Below, in pieces: positions 7,381 through 14,563 of a stretch of DNA of 28,136 bases; position 1 is the stretch's first letter, and each line of letters opens with the position of its first letter. The notes beneath the pieces are model-generated. The model was given only the letters and a program-made list of their open reading frames with translations. It was not told where the DNA came from and did not search any database. The translations under genes and the position numbers were made by a program. The stretch comes from JBGPYM01 sp041493205 (lineage in GTDB: Bacteria > Bacteroidota > Ignavibacteria > UBA10030 > UBA6906): contig JBGPYM010000008.1 of the NCBI GenBank assembly GCA_041493205.1, positions 1 through 28,136 on the forward strand. The letters are read 5' to 3'.

Positions 7381-8610
7381 TTATTCCCATCGTATCGCTT
7401 CAACGGGAAGCAACCGTGCGGCGCGCCGTGCCGGATACAACGATGCGAGCATGCTCAGGGTCATGGATGCCCCCACGACCGCGACGAAATCGGTCCACCG
7501 GATCTCGACGGGAATCGCGGGGATGATGTAGACCGACGGATCAAGCGGGAAAAGCCTGTACGTGATCTGCAGCCAGCAGACCACGACACCGATCAGGACG
7601 CCCGCAACAGTCCCGATCGTGCCGACCAGGATTCCTTCGAACATGAAAATCCGCGTGATGCTGTTCCGGGTTGCGCCGAGGGCCTTCAGGACGCCGATGT
7701 CGCGCCGTTTTTCGACGACCCCCATCGTCAGGGAGCCGAGCACGTTGAAGGATGCGACGCCCACGATCAGGCAGAGGATGATGTACGCCGTCCACCGCTC
7801 GATCTTCATCACGGAGTAGAGATCGCGGTGCAGGTCGTACCACGTCGACACCGCGACGGAAGGGCCGAGCCGCGCTTCAAGCGATTCCTTCACCTGCTCC
7901 GCGTCCTCGAGGTCAAAAAGCCGCACCTCGATCCCGGTGTACGAGCCATGGAGCTGAAACAGGAGTCGCGCGGATTCGAGCGAGATGAAGGCGTAGTGCG
8001 CGTCGTAGTCCTTGTTGTTGGAATCATAAATCCCCGTCACCACGCACTTCCGCATCAGCGGCTGCCCGAACTGGGTCATCATCGCGTCCGCACCCACTGG
8101 GCTGACAACCGTGAGTTCCGAGCCGACGATGACCCCCAGCCGGTCGGCAAGCGCGAGGCCAAGCACGATTCCCCCCGTCTCCGGGGTGTCGTCAAACCGG
8201 AACGCGCCAAGGACCGTGCTTCGCTTCACGCCGGATATCCTGTCGATCGTGGAATCCACGACCCCCTTGACCATCACGACCCGGTTCACCCGGGGCGTAA
8301 TCAGGAGCGCCTTGCTCGCGATGAACGGGGCGGCCGCGGCCACCCCAGGCTCGAATCTCACAATGCTCAGGAGGGTATCCGGAACCTCGAGTCCCTTTCC
8401 TTTCGCCGCCTCGATCCTGACGTGCGGGTCGAACCCGACGAGCACATTGGTCACGACGCTGTTGAACCCGTTGAACACGGAAAGAACGATGATCAGCGCG
8501 GCCACCCCCACGGTGATGCCGACCACGGACACCAGCATGATGATGTTGATGAAGCGGAGCTGCCGCTTCGAGCGGAGGTATCGCCGCGCTATGAACCGTT
8601 CGTAGGCCAT
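7381..8610 (-). CDS. LolC/LolE-family lipoprotein-releasing permease (second copy)
   Basis: 409 residues from the ATG at 8610, which overlaps the stop of the previous permease by one base (TGATG). Architecture is that of LolC/E. One TM helix near the N-terminus ('LRFINIIMLVSVVGITVGVAALIIVLSVFNG', split here as helix plus loop) is followed by a large periplasmic domain (about residues 50-270) and three C-terminal TM helices of the FtsX domain, with 'KRRDIGVLKALGATRNSI' as the cytoplasmic coupling segment. It ends in 'LYPARRAARLLPVEAIRWE', typical of the family. An upstream extension of the open frame is only antifolded coding sequence of the neighbour and is not used. It should pair with the other permease and LolD. 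Confidence 0.92.
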   Translation of the reverse strand: MAYERFIARRYLRSKRQLRFINIIMLVSVVGITVGVAALIIVLSVFNGFNSVVTNVLVGFDPHVRIEAAKGKGLEVPDTLLSIVRFEPGVAAAAPFIASKALLITPRVNRVVMVKGVVDSTIDRISGVKRSTVLGAFRFDDTPETGGIVLGLALADRLGVIVGSELTVVSPVGADAMMTQFGQPLMRKCVVTGIYDSNNKDYDAHYAFISLESARLLFQLHGSYTGIEVRLFDLEDAEQVKESLEARLGPSVAVSTWYDLHRDLYSVMKIERWTAYIILCLIVGVASFNVLGSLTMGVVEKRRDIGVLKALGATRNSITRIFMFEGILVGTIGTVAGVLIGVVVCWLQITYRLFPLDPSVYIIPAIPVEIRWTDFVAVVGASMTLSMLASLYPARRAARLLPVEAIRWE

Positions 8611-9827
8611 CAGGAAAACCTGATCGCGTTGACGGGTTTCAGCCGGGCCGCCAGCCGCGCCGGCAGCACCGAGCTTGCCAGGCAGAGCAGGAGGGTGATC
8701 ACCGTGACCAGCAGGAAATATTCCGGGCGCATGAAGATCGGCACGGACGTCATGAAGTAGATGTCGCTCGGCAGTGAGAACACCCGGAAGGTTTCCTGCA
8801 CATAACAGAGACCGAAGGCGAGAAGATTCCCGAGCGCAGTCCCGGTGACGCCGATGATCATCCCCTGCCTGATGAATATCCCGGTGATCCCCCACGGTGT
8901 CGCCCCAAGGGTTGCCAGGATGCCGATCTCCCGGGTCTTGTCGAGCACCATCATCAGGAGCGTGCCGATGATATTGACCGTCGCGACGATGATGATGAGC
9001 CCGAGCACGATGGGGACGGGCTTTTTCTGAAGGTCGATCCAGCTGAAGAGATTGCGGTAGGTTTCAAACACCGTGCGCCCGTAGTGGGGATAGCCGAGCA
9101 TGCCCTGCACCCCCTCGGCCACGACGGAGGCGCTGTCGACCCGCGACAGCAGGAGATCGAACCCCGTCACGGCATCGCCCGTCTGAAAGAGCGTCTGGGC
9201 GTCCTCCAGGTCGGTAAAGGCATACACGTCGTCGTACTCGGCCATGCCGCTTTCGTAAATCCCCGTGACACGGAACTGCATGACGCGCGCCTGCCCCTGC
9301 TCCACAAGCCGCCCGATGCCGAAGACAGTCGCTTTGTCGCCGACCGCGAGTGAGAGCTTTGCGGCGAGCTTCCGCCCGACCACCAGCTTCGGCGGCCCCC
9401 CCTGCTCCCGGTCGAGATCGTACGCGCCGTCCGTGATGTACCGGCGCGTGGTGGAATTGTCGTTCAGCGGATCGATCCCCTTCAGGAGGATGCCGTCCAC
9501 GCCGTCGCGCGAACGAATGAGGGCCTCGCGCGCGACAAACGGAGAGATCGCCGTGACCAGAGGAAACGCATGCTCGATCCGGAGCATGCTGGTGCGGAAA
9601 TTCCGGAGGGGCTGGTTCTGAAATCCCAGGATCTGCACGTGGCTGGTAAATCCTACGACCTTCTCGGTGATCTCGCGTTCAAACCCGCCGAGCACTGAGA
9701 GGGCGATGATGAGCGTCGCCGTGCCGAGCATGACGCCCAGCACCGCAATCGCAGTGATGAAGGAGAAGAAGCTGTCATTGCGGCCCGAACGAAGGTACCG
9801 CGCCGCGACGAAGGAGACGTATCCCAT
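8610..9827 (-). CDS. LolC/LolE-family lipoprotein-releasing permease (first copy)
   Basis: 405 residues, same architecture as its downstream neighbour: N-terminal 'FVAARYLRSGRNDSFFSFITAIAVLGV', a helix carrying 'TATLIIALSVLGGFEREI', a periplasmic domain, then three TM helices with the coupling motif 'KTREIGILATLGATPWGI' and C-terminal 'LPARLAARLKPVNAIRFS'. The two permeases are clearly paralogous but diverged, consistent with a LolC/LolE heterodimer; I cannot say which is which. The gene begins 7 nt after the prfB stop, so it is co-transcribed with the translation genes upstream. Confidence 0.92.
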   Translation of the reverse strand: MGYVSFVAARYLRSGRNDSFFSFITAIAVLGVMLGTATLIIALSVLGGFEREITEKVVGFTSHVQILGFQNQPLRNFRTSMLRIEHAFPLVTAISPFVAREALIRSRDGVDGILLKGIDPLNDNSTTRRYITDGAYDLDREQGGPPKLVVGRKLAAKLSLAVGDKATVFGIGRLVEQGQARVMQFRVTGIYESGMAEYDDVYAFTDLEDAQTLFQTGDAVTGFDLLLSRVDSASVVAEGVQGMLGYPHYGRTVFETYRNLFSWIDLQKKPVPIVLGLIIIVATVNIIGTLLMMVLDKTREIGILATLGATPWGITGIFIRQGMIIGVTGTALGNLLAFGLCYVQETFRVFSLPSDIYFMTSVPIFMRPEYFLLVTVITLLLCLASSVLPARLAARLKPVNAIRFS

Positions 9828-9834
9828 GGGCGGG

Positions 9835-10948
9835 TCAGGAACCTGAACCTTTGCCGCTGAACTCCATCAGGTATGCCTTGATGAACTCGTCGAGATCCCC
9901 GTCCATGACCGCCTGGACGTTGCTTGTTTCAACGTCCGTACGGTGGTCCTTGACGAGGTTATACGGATGAAAGACGTACGACCGGATCTGGCTCCCCCAC
10001 TCGATCTTCTTCTTGGTACTTTCGATCGCGTTCAGACGCGCCTCTTCCTCGTCCTTGCGCCGCTGGTAGAGCTGGGACTTGAGCATCTTCAGCGCCCGCT
10101 CCTTGTTCTGAAACTGGGAGCGCTCCTGCTGGCAGGCGACGATGATGCCGGACGGGATGTGCGTGATGCGCACCGCCGTTTCCACTTTGTTGACGTTCTG
10201 GCCCCCCTTGCCGCCCGAACGGTAGGTATCGACTTTGAGGTCGGCGGGATTGATTTCGATCGCCACGTCGTCGTCGAGCTCGGGATAGACGAACACGGAA
10301 GCGAAGGAGGTATGCCGCCGCGCGTTCGCATCGAACGGCGAAATGCGGACGAGCCGGTGGACGCCGTTCTCCGCCTTCAGGTAGCCGTACGCAAACTTCC
10401 CCGTCACCTCGACGGCAACGCTCTTGATGCCCGCGCCGTCGCCGTCCTGCCGGTCCACGAGGACCGCCTTGTACCCCTTCGTATCGCACCAGCGGAGATA
10501 CATGCGGAGCAGCATCTCCCCCCAGTCCTGTGCCTCCGTGCCGCCCGCCCCTGCGTGAATCGTCAGGATGGCGTTCCGCTCGTCGTCGTCCCCGCTCAGC
10601 ATGTTGCGGAACTCGAGATCCTCGATCTGCTGTCCGATCGCGGAGAGCTCCCTGTCAATCTCGGCTGTGAATGACTCGTCCTTCGACTCCTCCGCAAGCT
10701 CAACGAGCGATTGCGCATCACCGAGCATGCGCTGGACGCCGTTCCAGCCGTCCACCCATTCCTTCCGGGAAGCGAGCAGCTGCATCACCCTCTGGGCGGC
10801 GACGTTGTCATTCCAGAAGCTGGGTGCCTCGGTCTTTTTGTGAAGCTCCGCGACTTCCTTTTCCTTCTGATCAACGTCAAAGATACCCCCGGAGCAACCG
10901 CAACCGTTCGTTCAGGATTTTGATCCGTTCCTTCTGTGCATCAAACAT
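9835..10948 (-). CDS. prfB: Peptide chain release factor 2 (programmed +1 frameshift)
   Basis: RF2 reads UAA and UGA stops and triggers peptide release. The product needs two frames: 10948-10880 (23 codons, ...RLLRGYL), then a +1 shift that skips base 10879, then 10878-9835 (DVDQKEK...). The total is about 370 residues, close to the E. coli protein. The stop-recognition tripeptide SPF is at 203-205 and the catalytic GGQ at 248-250, in 'YRSGGKGGQNVNK'. The in-frame UGA after CTT is the autoregulatory site described separately. The start overlaps the end of the AtuA C-terminal-like gene by 8 nt and lacks a clear Shine-Dalgarno. The long frame alone, from the ATG at 10788, would lack the first 50 or so residues. 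Confidence 0.96.
10876..10891 (-). promoter_or_regulatory. prfB: prfB programmed +1 frameshift site
   Basis: The minus strand reads CGGGGGTATCTTTGAC. A G-rich Shine-Dalgarno-like stimulator sits three bases before the slippery CTT, which is followed by an in-frame TGA and a C. This is the canonical RF2 site, with CGGGGG in place of AGGGGG. When RF2 is scarce, ribosomes pause at UGA-C and slip +1 to make full-length RF2. Confidence 0.95.
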
Positions 10949-11288
10949 GTGGTTGTTCGGGGAGTGTGATTGATTCCTCAATATCGAATTCCATGCGGAG
11001 CATGGCGCTGGAAAGGGTCTTCCCCTGGGCGTCGTTCTTCAGCGACCGCGTTCCTCCCCCTCCGAGCGCGCCATGAAGGAGGAAATTGATCGCCCAGAGG
11101 TTGGGGAGCTCGAACCGCTCGACCTTTCCCAGGACGATTCCCTGGAAATGCTTCTGCACCCGCTCGGCTGTCAGGTACTTTGCCAGGAGCGCGTAATACT
11201 CCTCCCGTCGCGCGATGACCCCGACGTTCCCCGTATCCCCCTTGTCACCGGAACGGGCGTGCGCGATATCGATAAGACGGATGTGCAT
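10941..11288 (-). CDS. AtuA C-terminal-like (ferredoxin-like fold) protein
   Basis: 115 residues matching the C-terminal domain of AtuA-family (DUF1446) proteins: 'IRLIDIAHARSGDKGDTGNVGVIARR' at the N-terminus and 'GALGGGGTRSLKNDAQGKTLSSAMLRMEFDI' near the end, read as two short blocks. In many bacteria this domain is fused to the DUF1446 domain; here it is a separate gene 7 nt after it, as in other organisms with split pairs. The partner protein is very likely the neighbour, forming one complex. The biochemical activity of the family is not established, although it is named after acyclic terpene utilisation. Its end overlaps the prfB start by 8 nt. Confidence 0.85.
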   Translation of the reverse strand: MHIRLIDIAHARSGDKGDTGNVGVIARREEYYALLAKYLTAERVQKHFQGIVLGKVERFELPNLWAINFLLHGALGGGGTRSLKNDAQGKTLSSAMLRMEFDIEESITLPEQPHV

Positions 11289-11295
11289 GCACCCC

Positions 11296-12657
11296 CTACA
11301 GTTGTTCCACCGCCACGACAGGGTTCATGGCCGATTTCGGTATGAGGGCCGGCCAGTACGCGATGACCTCGCTCGGCTTGGGCCGTCCCCCTGCAAATCC
11401 GGTGACGGCGGGCGGACCCGTGAGAATGAGCGGGGCAATTTCCTTCCCGAACCGTTCCACCGCGGCATAGTCCGGCCCCCGCACGCCCATGCGCAGCACG
11501 ACCTCATTCAAATCGGGCTGCGGGGTGGCGAGCGGACCGTGACAGGAGTTGTAGCCGACAAACTCGGTCCTGATCTCCTCGAACGAAAGCCCGAGGTCGC
11601 CAAGGCGCGTTCGCAGGATCGCATCCGCGGCCTGCGCCTTTTCAAGCGCATCGGGCCAGGCGTACGTCAGGGTTCCCACTGCGGTGTATCCGTCCAGATA
11701 CGACATCGACACTTTATAGGTGTCGGTCGCCGGGCGCCCCTTCACGCCGCTCATGCGGACCCGGTCCTTCCCGTCATCCGACAGCCGTATCGTCGTGAAA
11801 TCGGCAATGCAGTCGGGTGTTATGTAATTCACCGGGTTTCCGATTTCATAGAGGAGCTGCTCTTTGACCGTCGGCAGCGAAACCATGCCGCCGGTTCCCG
11901 TATGCTTGGTGATGACAATGCTCCCGTCCTGGGAGGCTTCTGCGATCGGAAACCCTATCCGGGCGAGGTCGGGGACCGAACGCCAGTCGCCGGAGAAATT
12001 CCCGCCGCTTGCCTGTCCGCCGCATTCGAGAATATGCCCGGCCACGGTCCCCGCCGCCAGGCGGTCCCAGTCGTCCGGACGCCATCCGAATTCATGCACC
12101 ATGGGCGCCAGGGTGAGCCCCGTGTCGGTCGTCCGGCCCGTAATCACGATCTGCGCCCCCTGGCCGAGAGCGCGCACGATCGGCTCGGCGCCGAAGTACA
12201 CGTTGGCGCTCATGATGCGCTCGCGCACCGACGCGAGCTGCTCGCCGGTCTCCATGTTCTCAAGCCGGATGCCGCGCAGAGCGAGCTCGTCGATCCGCTC
12301 CAGGATGTCATCGCCGAGCACCACCCCGATCGAAAGTCCGCGGATGCCGAGCTTCCGCGCCAGGGCGAATATCGCGTCGCGGCACGCGGCGGGATTCACG
12401 CCGCCCCCGTTGGTGATGACACGGATCCCCTTTTCTGCGATGATGGGGAGGATCCTCTCCATCAGCGGGAGCAGGTCCTTTGCGTACCCGAGCTTCGGGT
12501 CCTTGCGCTTCTGCTTCTGCATGATGGACATCGTGACTTCCGCCAGGTAGTCCATCACGAGATAGTCCACCGGACCCCGCGTCACCTGATCGTACGGGGC
12601 AGTGAGCAGATCCCCCCAGAAACCCTGCCCGCTCGCGATGCGAATGCGCTTGTCCAT
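11296..12657 (-). CDS. AtuA-family protein (DUF1446), N-terminal partner
   Basis: 453 residues of the DUF1446/AtuA family. Recognised segments are 'RIASGQGFWGD' at the start, 'VDYLVMDYLAEVTMSIM', 'ITNGGGVNPAACRDAI', 'IVITGRTTDTGLTLAPM', 'AGHILECGGQASGGNF' and 'TKHTGTGGMVS'. Family members occur in citronellol/acyclic isoprenoid catabolic clusters and in acyl-CoA carboxylase neighbourhoods, but no reaction is proven. There are no carboxylase or enoyl-CoA hydratase genes here; instead it sits between aspS (1-nt TGATG overlap) and its C-terminal partner. A catabolic role is therefore weakly supported, and constitutive expression with translation genes is more likely. Confidence 0.88.
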   Translation of the reverse strand: MDKRIRIASGQGFWGDLLTAPYDQVTRGPVDYLVMDYLAEVTMSIMQKQKRKDPKLGYAKDLLPLMERILPIIAEKGIRVITNGGGVNPAACRDAIFALARKLGIRGLSIGVVLGDDILERIDELALRGIRLENMETGEQLASVRERIMSANVYFGAEPIVRALGQGAQIVITGRTTDTGLTLAPMVHEFGWRPDDWDRLAAGTVAGHILECGGQASGGNFSGDWRSVPDLARIGFPIAEASQDGSIVITKHTGTGGMVSLPTVKEQLLYEIGNPVNYITPDCIADFTTIRLSDDGKDRVRMSGVKGRPATDTYKVSMSYLDGYTAVGTLTYAWPDALEKAQAADAILRTRLGDLGLSFEEIRTEFVGYNSCHGPLATPQPDLNEVVLRMGVRGPDYAAVERFGKEIAPLILTGPPAVTGFAGGRPKPSEVIAYWPALIPKSAMNPVVAVEQL

Positions 12658-14423
12658 CAGACGATCCGTATATGCAGCTCGCGGAGCTGCTTCTCGTCCA
12701 CATCGCCCGGCGCTTCGTCCATGAGCGAGACGGCGCTGGCGGTTTTCGGAAATGCAATGACGTCGCGGATCGACTTCATCCCGGTGAGCAGCATGACAAG
12801 GCGGTCGAACCCGAAGGCGATCCCGCCGTGCGGCGGGGCGCCGTATTTGAACGCGTTCAGCAGGAATCCGAATTTCTTCCGCGCTTCATCCGGCGTGATC
12901 CCGAGGAGGGAGAACACCTCCTGCTGCAGCGCGCCGTCATGGATCCGGATGCTCCCCCCGGCAACCTCGGTGCCGTTCAGCACCAGGTCGTATGCCCTGG
13001 CCCGGGCCTTCCCCGGCGAGGATCCGAGCATCGGGACGTCGTCCGGATGCGGAGACGTAAACGGGTGGTGGACGGCCTCCAGCCGCTTCTCCTCTTCGTT
13101 GAACTCGAACATCGGGAAATCGGTCACCCAGACGAGCTCGAACCGGCTTTCGTCGATGACGTTCATCCGCCGCCCCATTTCGAGCCGGAGCGATCCGAGA
13201 ATCGGGTACGCTTTCCCCCACGCGTCGGCAACGAGCAGGACCAGATCACCCTGTCCCGCACCCATCGCCTGTGCGATGGAGGACACGAGCGGAGCCCCGA
13301 GGAATTTCTCCACCGCCGTCTCCAGCCCCTTCTCGGTCCATTTGAAATAGACAAGCCCTCCTGCCCCGAGATCCTTGGTAAAGTCGACGAGGTTGTCCAT
13401 CTGGTTCCGGTTGAACGACGCTCCCCCCTTCACCACGAACCCGGCGACAACCCCCCCGTTCGCCACCTGGTCGGCAAACACCTTGAAGCCGCACCCCTGT
13501 ACGAGGTCATTCACGCAGGTCAATGCCATGCCGAACCGCAAGTCGGGTTTGTCGCTACCGTACTTCTCCATCGCCTGTCCATAGGTGAGGCGGGGAACCG
13601 GGAGAGGGATTGCAAGCCCCTTGATTTCGCTGAAGAACCGCGCCATCAGTCCTTCGGCGAGCTCCTGCACATCGGACTCGTCCACGAACGACATCTCGAC
13701 GTCGATCTGGGTGAATTCCGGCTGCCGGTCCGCGCGGAGGTCCTCGTCCCGGAAGCACTTCACAATCTGTACGTACCGGTCAAACCCCGCGACCATCAGT
13801 ATCTGCTTGTATGTCTGCGGCGACTGGGGAAGGGCATAAAATTTTCCCGGGTGGACCCTGCTCGGAACAAGGTAGTCCCGGGCGCCTTCAGGAGTGCTCC
13901 TCATGAGCACCGGTGTCTCTATCTCGATGAACCCCCGTTCGTGGAAGTAGTCGTGCGTAATCTTGTACATCCGGGAACGGACCATCAGGTTGTTCTGGAG
14001 CACCGGCCTGCGCAGGTCGACATACCGGTGACGGAGGCGGATCTCCTCGCTCGCCTCCACGGAGTCATCCACGGGGAACGGCGGGGTTTCCGCCCGGTTC
14101 AGTATGACGACTTCCGCCGCCATCACGTCGATTTCTCCGGTGGGAAGATCCTTGTTGAGAGTTCCTTCCGGCCGCCGTTCTACGAGTCCGCTCACAGCAA
14201 CGACATATTCGCTCCTCAGCTCCCTGGCAAGCGCGTGCGCTTCCGGGTTCGTCTGCGGGTTGAACACGACCTGTGTCTTGCCGTAACGGTCGCGGAGGTC
14301 GAAAAAGATGACTCCACCGAGATCGCGACGGGTGTCGACCCAGCCGTTGAGCGTAACACGCGTCCCGATATCCGACGGCCGAAGCTGGCCGCATGTGTGG
14401 GTGCGTTTCTTGAATGGCGCCAC
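12657..14423 (-). CDS. aspS: Aspartyl-tRNA synthetase
   Basis: 588 residues, the full length of the bacterial type with an inserted GAD domain. The N-terminal OB-fold anticodon-binding domain includes 'GVIFFDLRDRYGKTQVVF'. Class II motif 1 is around 'RLRHRYVDLRRP' and motif 2 around 'VKCFRDEDLRADRQPEFTQID'. The GAD insert spans roughly residues 290-420. Motif 3 is 'GIAFGFDRLVMLLTG' followed by 'SIRDVIAFPK'. It charges tRNA-Asp with aspartate; whether it also charges tRNA-Asn cannot be decided here. The start is a GTG with AGGA 7 nt upstream, behind the promoter at 14462-14490. It heads the seven-gene operon that ends with lolD. Confidence 0.96.
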   Translation of the reverse strand: MAPFKKRTHTCGQLRPSDIGTRVTLNGWVDTRRDLGGVIFFDLRDRYGKTQVVFNPQTNPEAHALARELRSEYVVAVSGLVERRPEGTLNKDLPTGEIDVMAAEVVILNRAETPPFPVDDSVEASEEIRLRHRYVDLRRPVLQNNLMVRSRMYKITHDYFHERGFIEIETPVLMRSTPEGARDYLVPSRVHPGKFYALPQSPQTYKQILMVAGFDRYVQIVKCFRDEDLRADRQPEFTQIDVEMSFVDESDVQELAEGLMARFFSEIKGLAIPLPVPRLTYGQAMEKYGSDKPDLRFGMALTCVNDLVQGCGFKVFADQVANGGVVAGFVVKGGASFNRNQMDNLVDFTKDLGAGGLVYFKWTEKGLETAVEKFLGAPLVSSIAQAMGAGQGDLVLLVADAWGKAYPILGSLRLEMGRRMNVIDESRFELVWVTDFPMFEFNEEEKRLEAVHHPFTSPHPDDVPMLGSSPGKARARAYDLVLNGTEVAGGSIRIHDGALQQEVFSLLGITPDEARKKFGFLLNAFKYGAPPHGGIAFGFDRLVMLLTGMKSIRDVIAFPKTASAVSLMDEAPGDVDEKQLRELHIRIV

Positions 14424-14461
14424 GGGTGGTTCCTGACTCGGGAAATGGGCTGTAATCAGTC

Positions 14462-14490
14462 AGTATAGCCAAAAGGAAGGAGAGTTTCAA
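14462..14490 (-). promoter_or_regulatory. Sigma70-like promoter of aspS operon
   Basis: Minus strand TTGAAA (14485-14490), 17-nt spacer, TATACT (14462-14467): nearly consensus. The start would be near 14455, about 32 nt before the aspS GTG. This is the best vegetative-type promoter in the window. Confidence 0.65.
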
Positions 14491-14495
14491 CGAAT

Positions 14496-14524
14496 TTGCC
14501 GAAGTAACGGGCAATTGTTACCTT
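14496..14524 (+). promoter_or_regulatory. Promoter of HEAT/cyclophilin gene
   Basis: TTGCCG (14496-14501), 17-nt spacer, TACCTT (14519-14524), back to back with the aspS promoter and only 5 bp from its -35. The predicted start is near 14531, giving a leader of about 33 nt. Confidence 0.45.
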
Positions 14525-14563
14525 AACGGGCAATCCCATCCACGATCGTCCGACGCACCCCGC

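Noticed and set aside
6946..8760. Very long plus-strand open frame (604 codons) opposite lolD and the LolC/E genes
   Set aside because: Antisense shadow of conserved ABC transporter genes in GC-rich DNA; its product is low-complexity, rich in Asp/His/Arg, with no family motif.
8611..8895. N-terminal extension of the second LolC/E permease
   Set aside because: It overlaps the coding 3' end of the other permease; the ATG at 8610 in a TGATG overlap restores the normal family N-terminus.
10876..10948. Possible sequencing error or pseudogene in prfB
   Set aside because: The TGA lies in the exact known programmed-frameshift context and both frames code for conserved RF2 sequence, so this is a working gene.
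11215..13350. Plus-strand open frame of 711 codons opposite the AtuA pair and aspS, and a similar one at 12672-14468
   Set aside because: Both lie antisense to clearly conserved genes and have shadow-like composition; there is no ribosome-binding site or domain.
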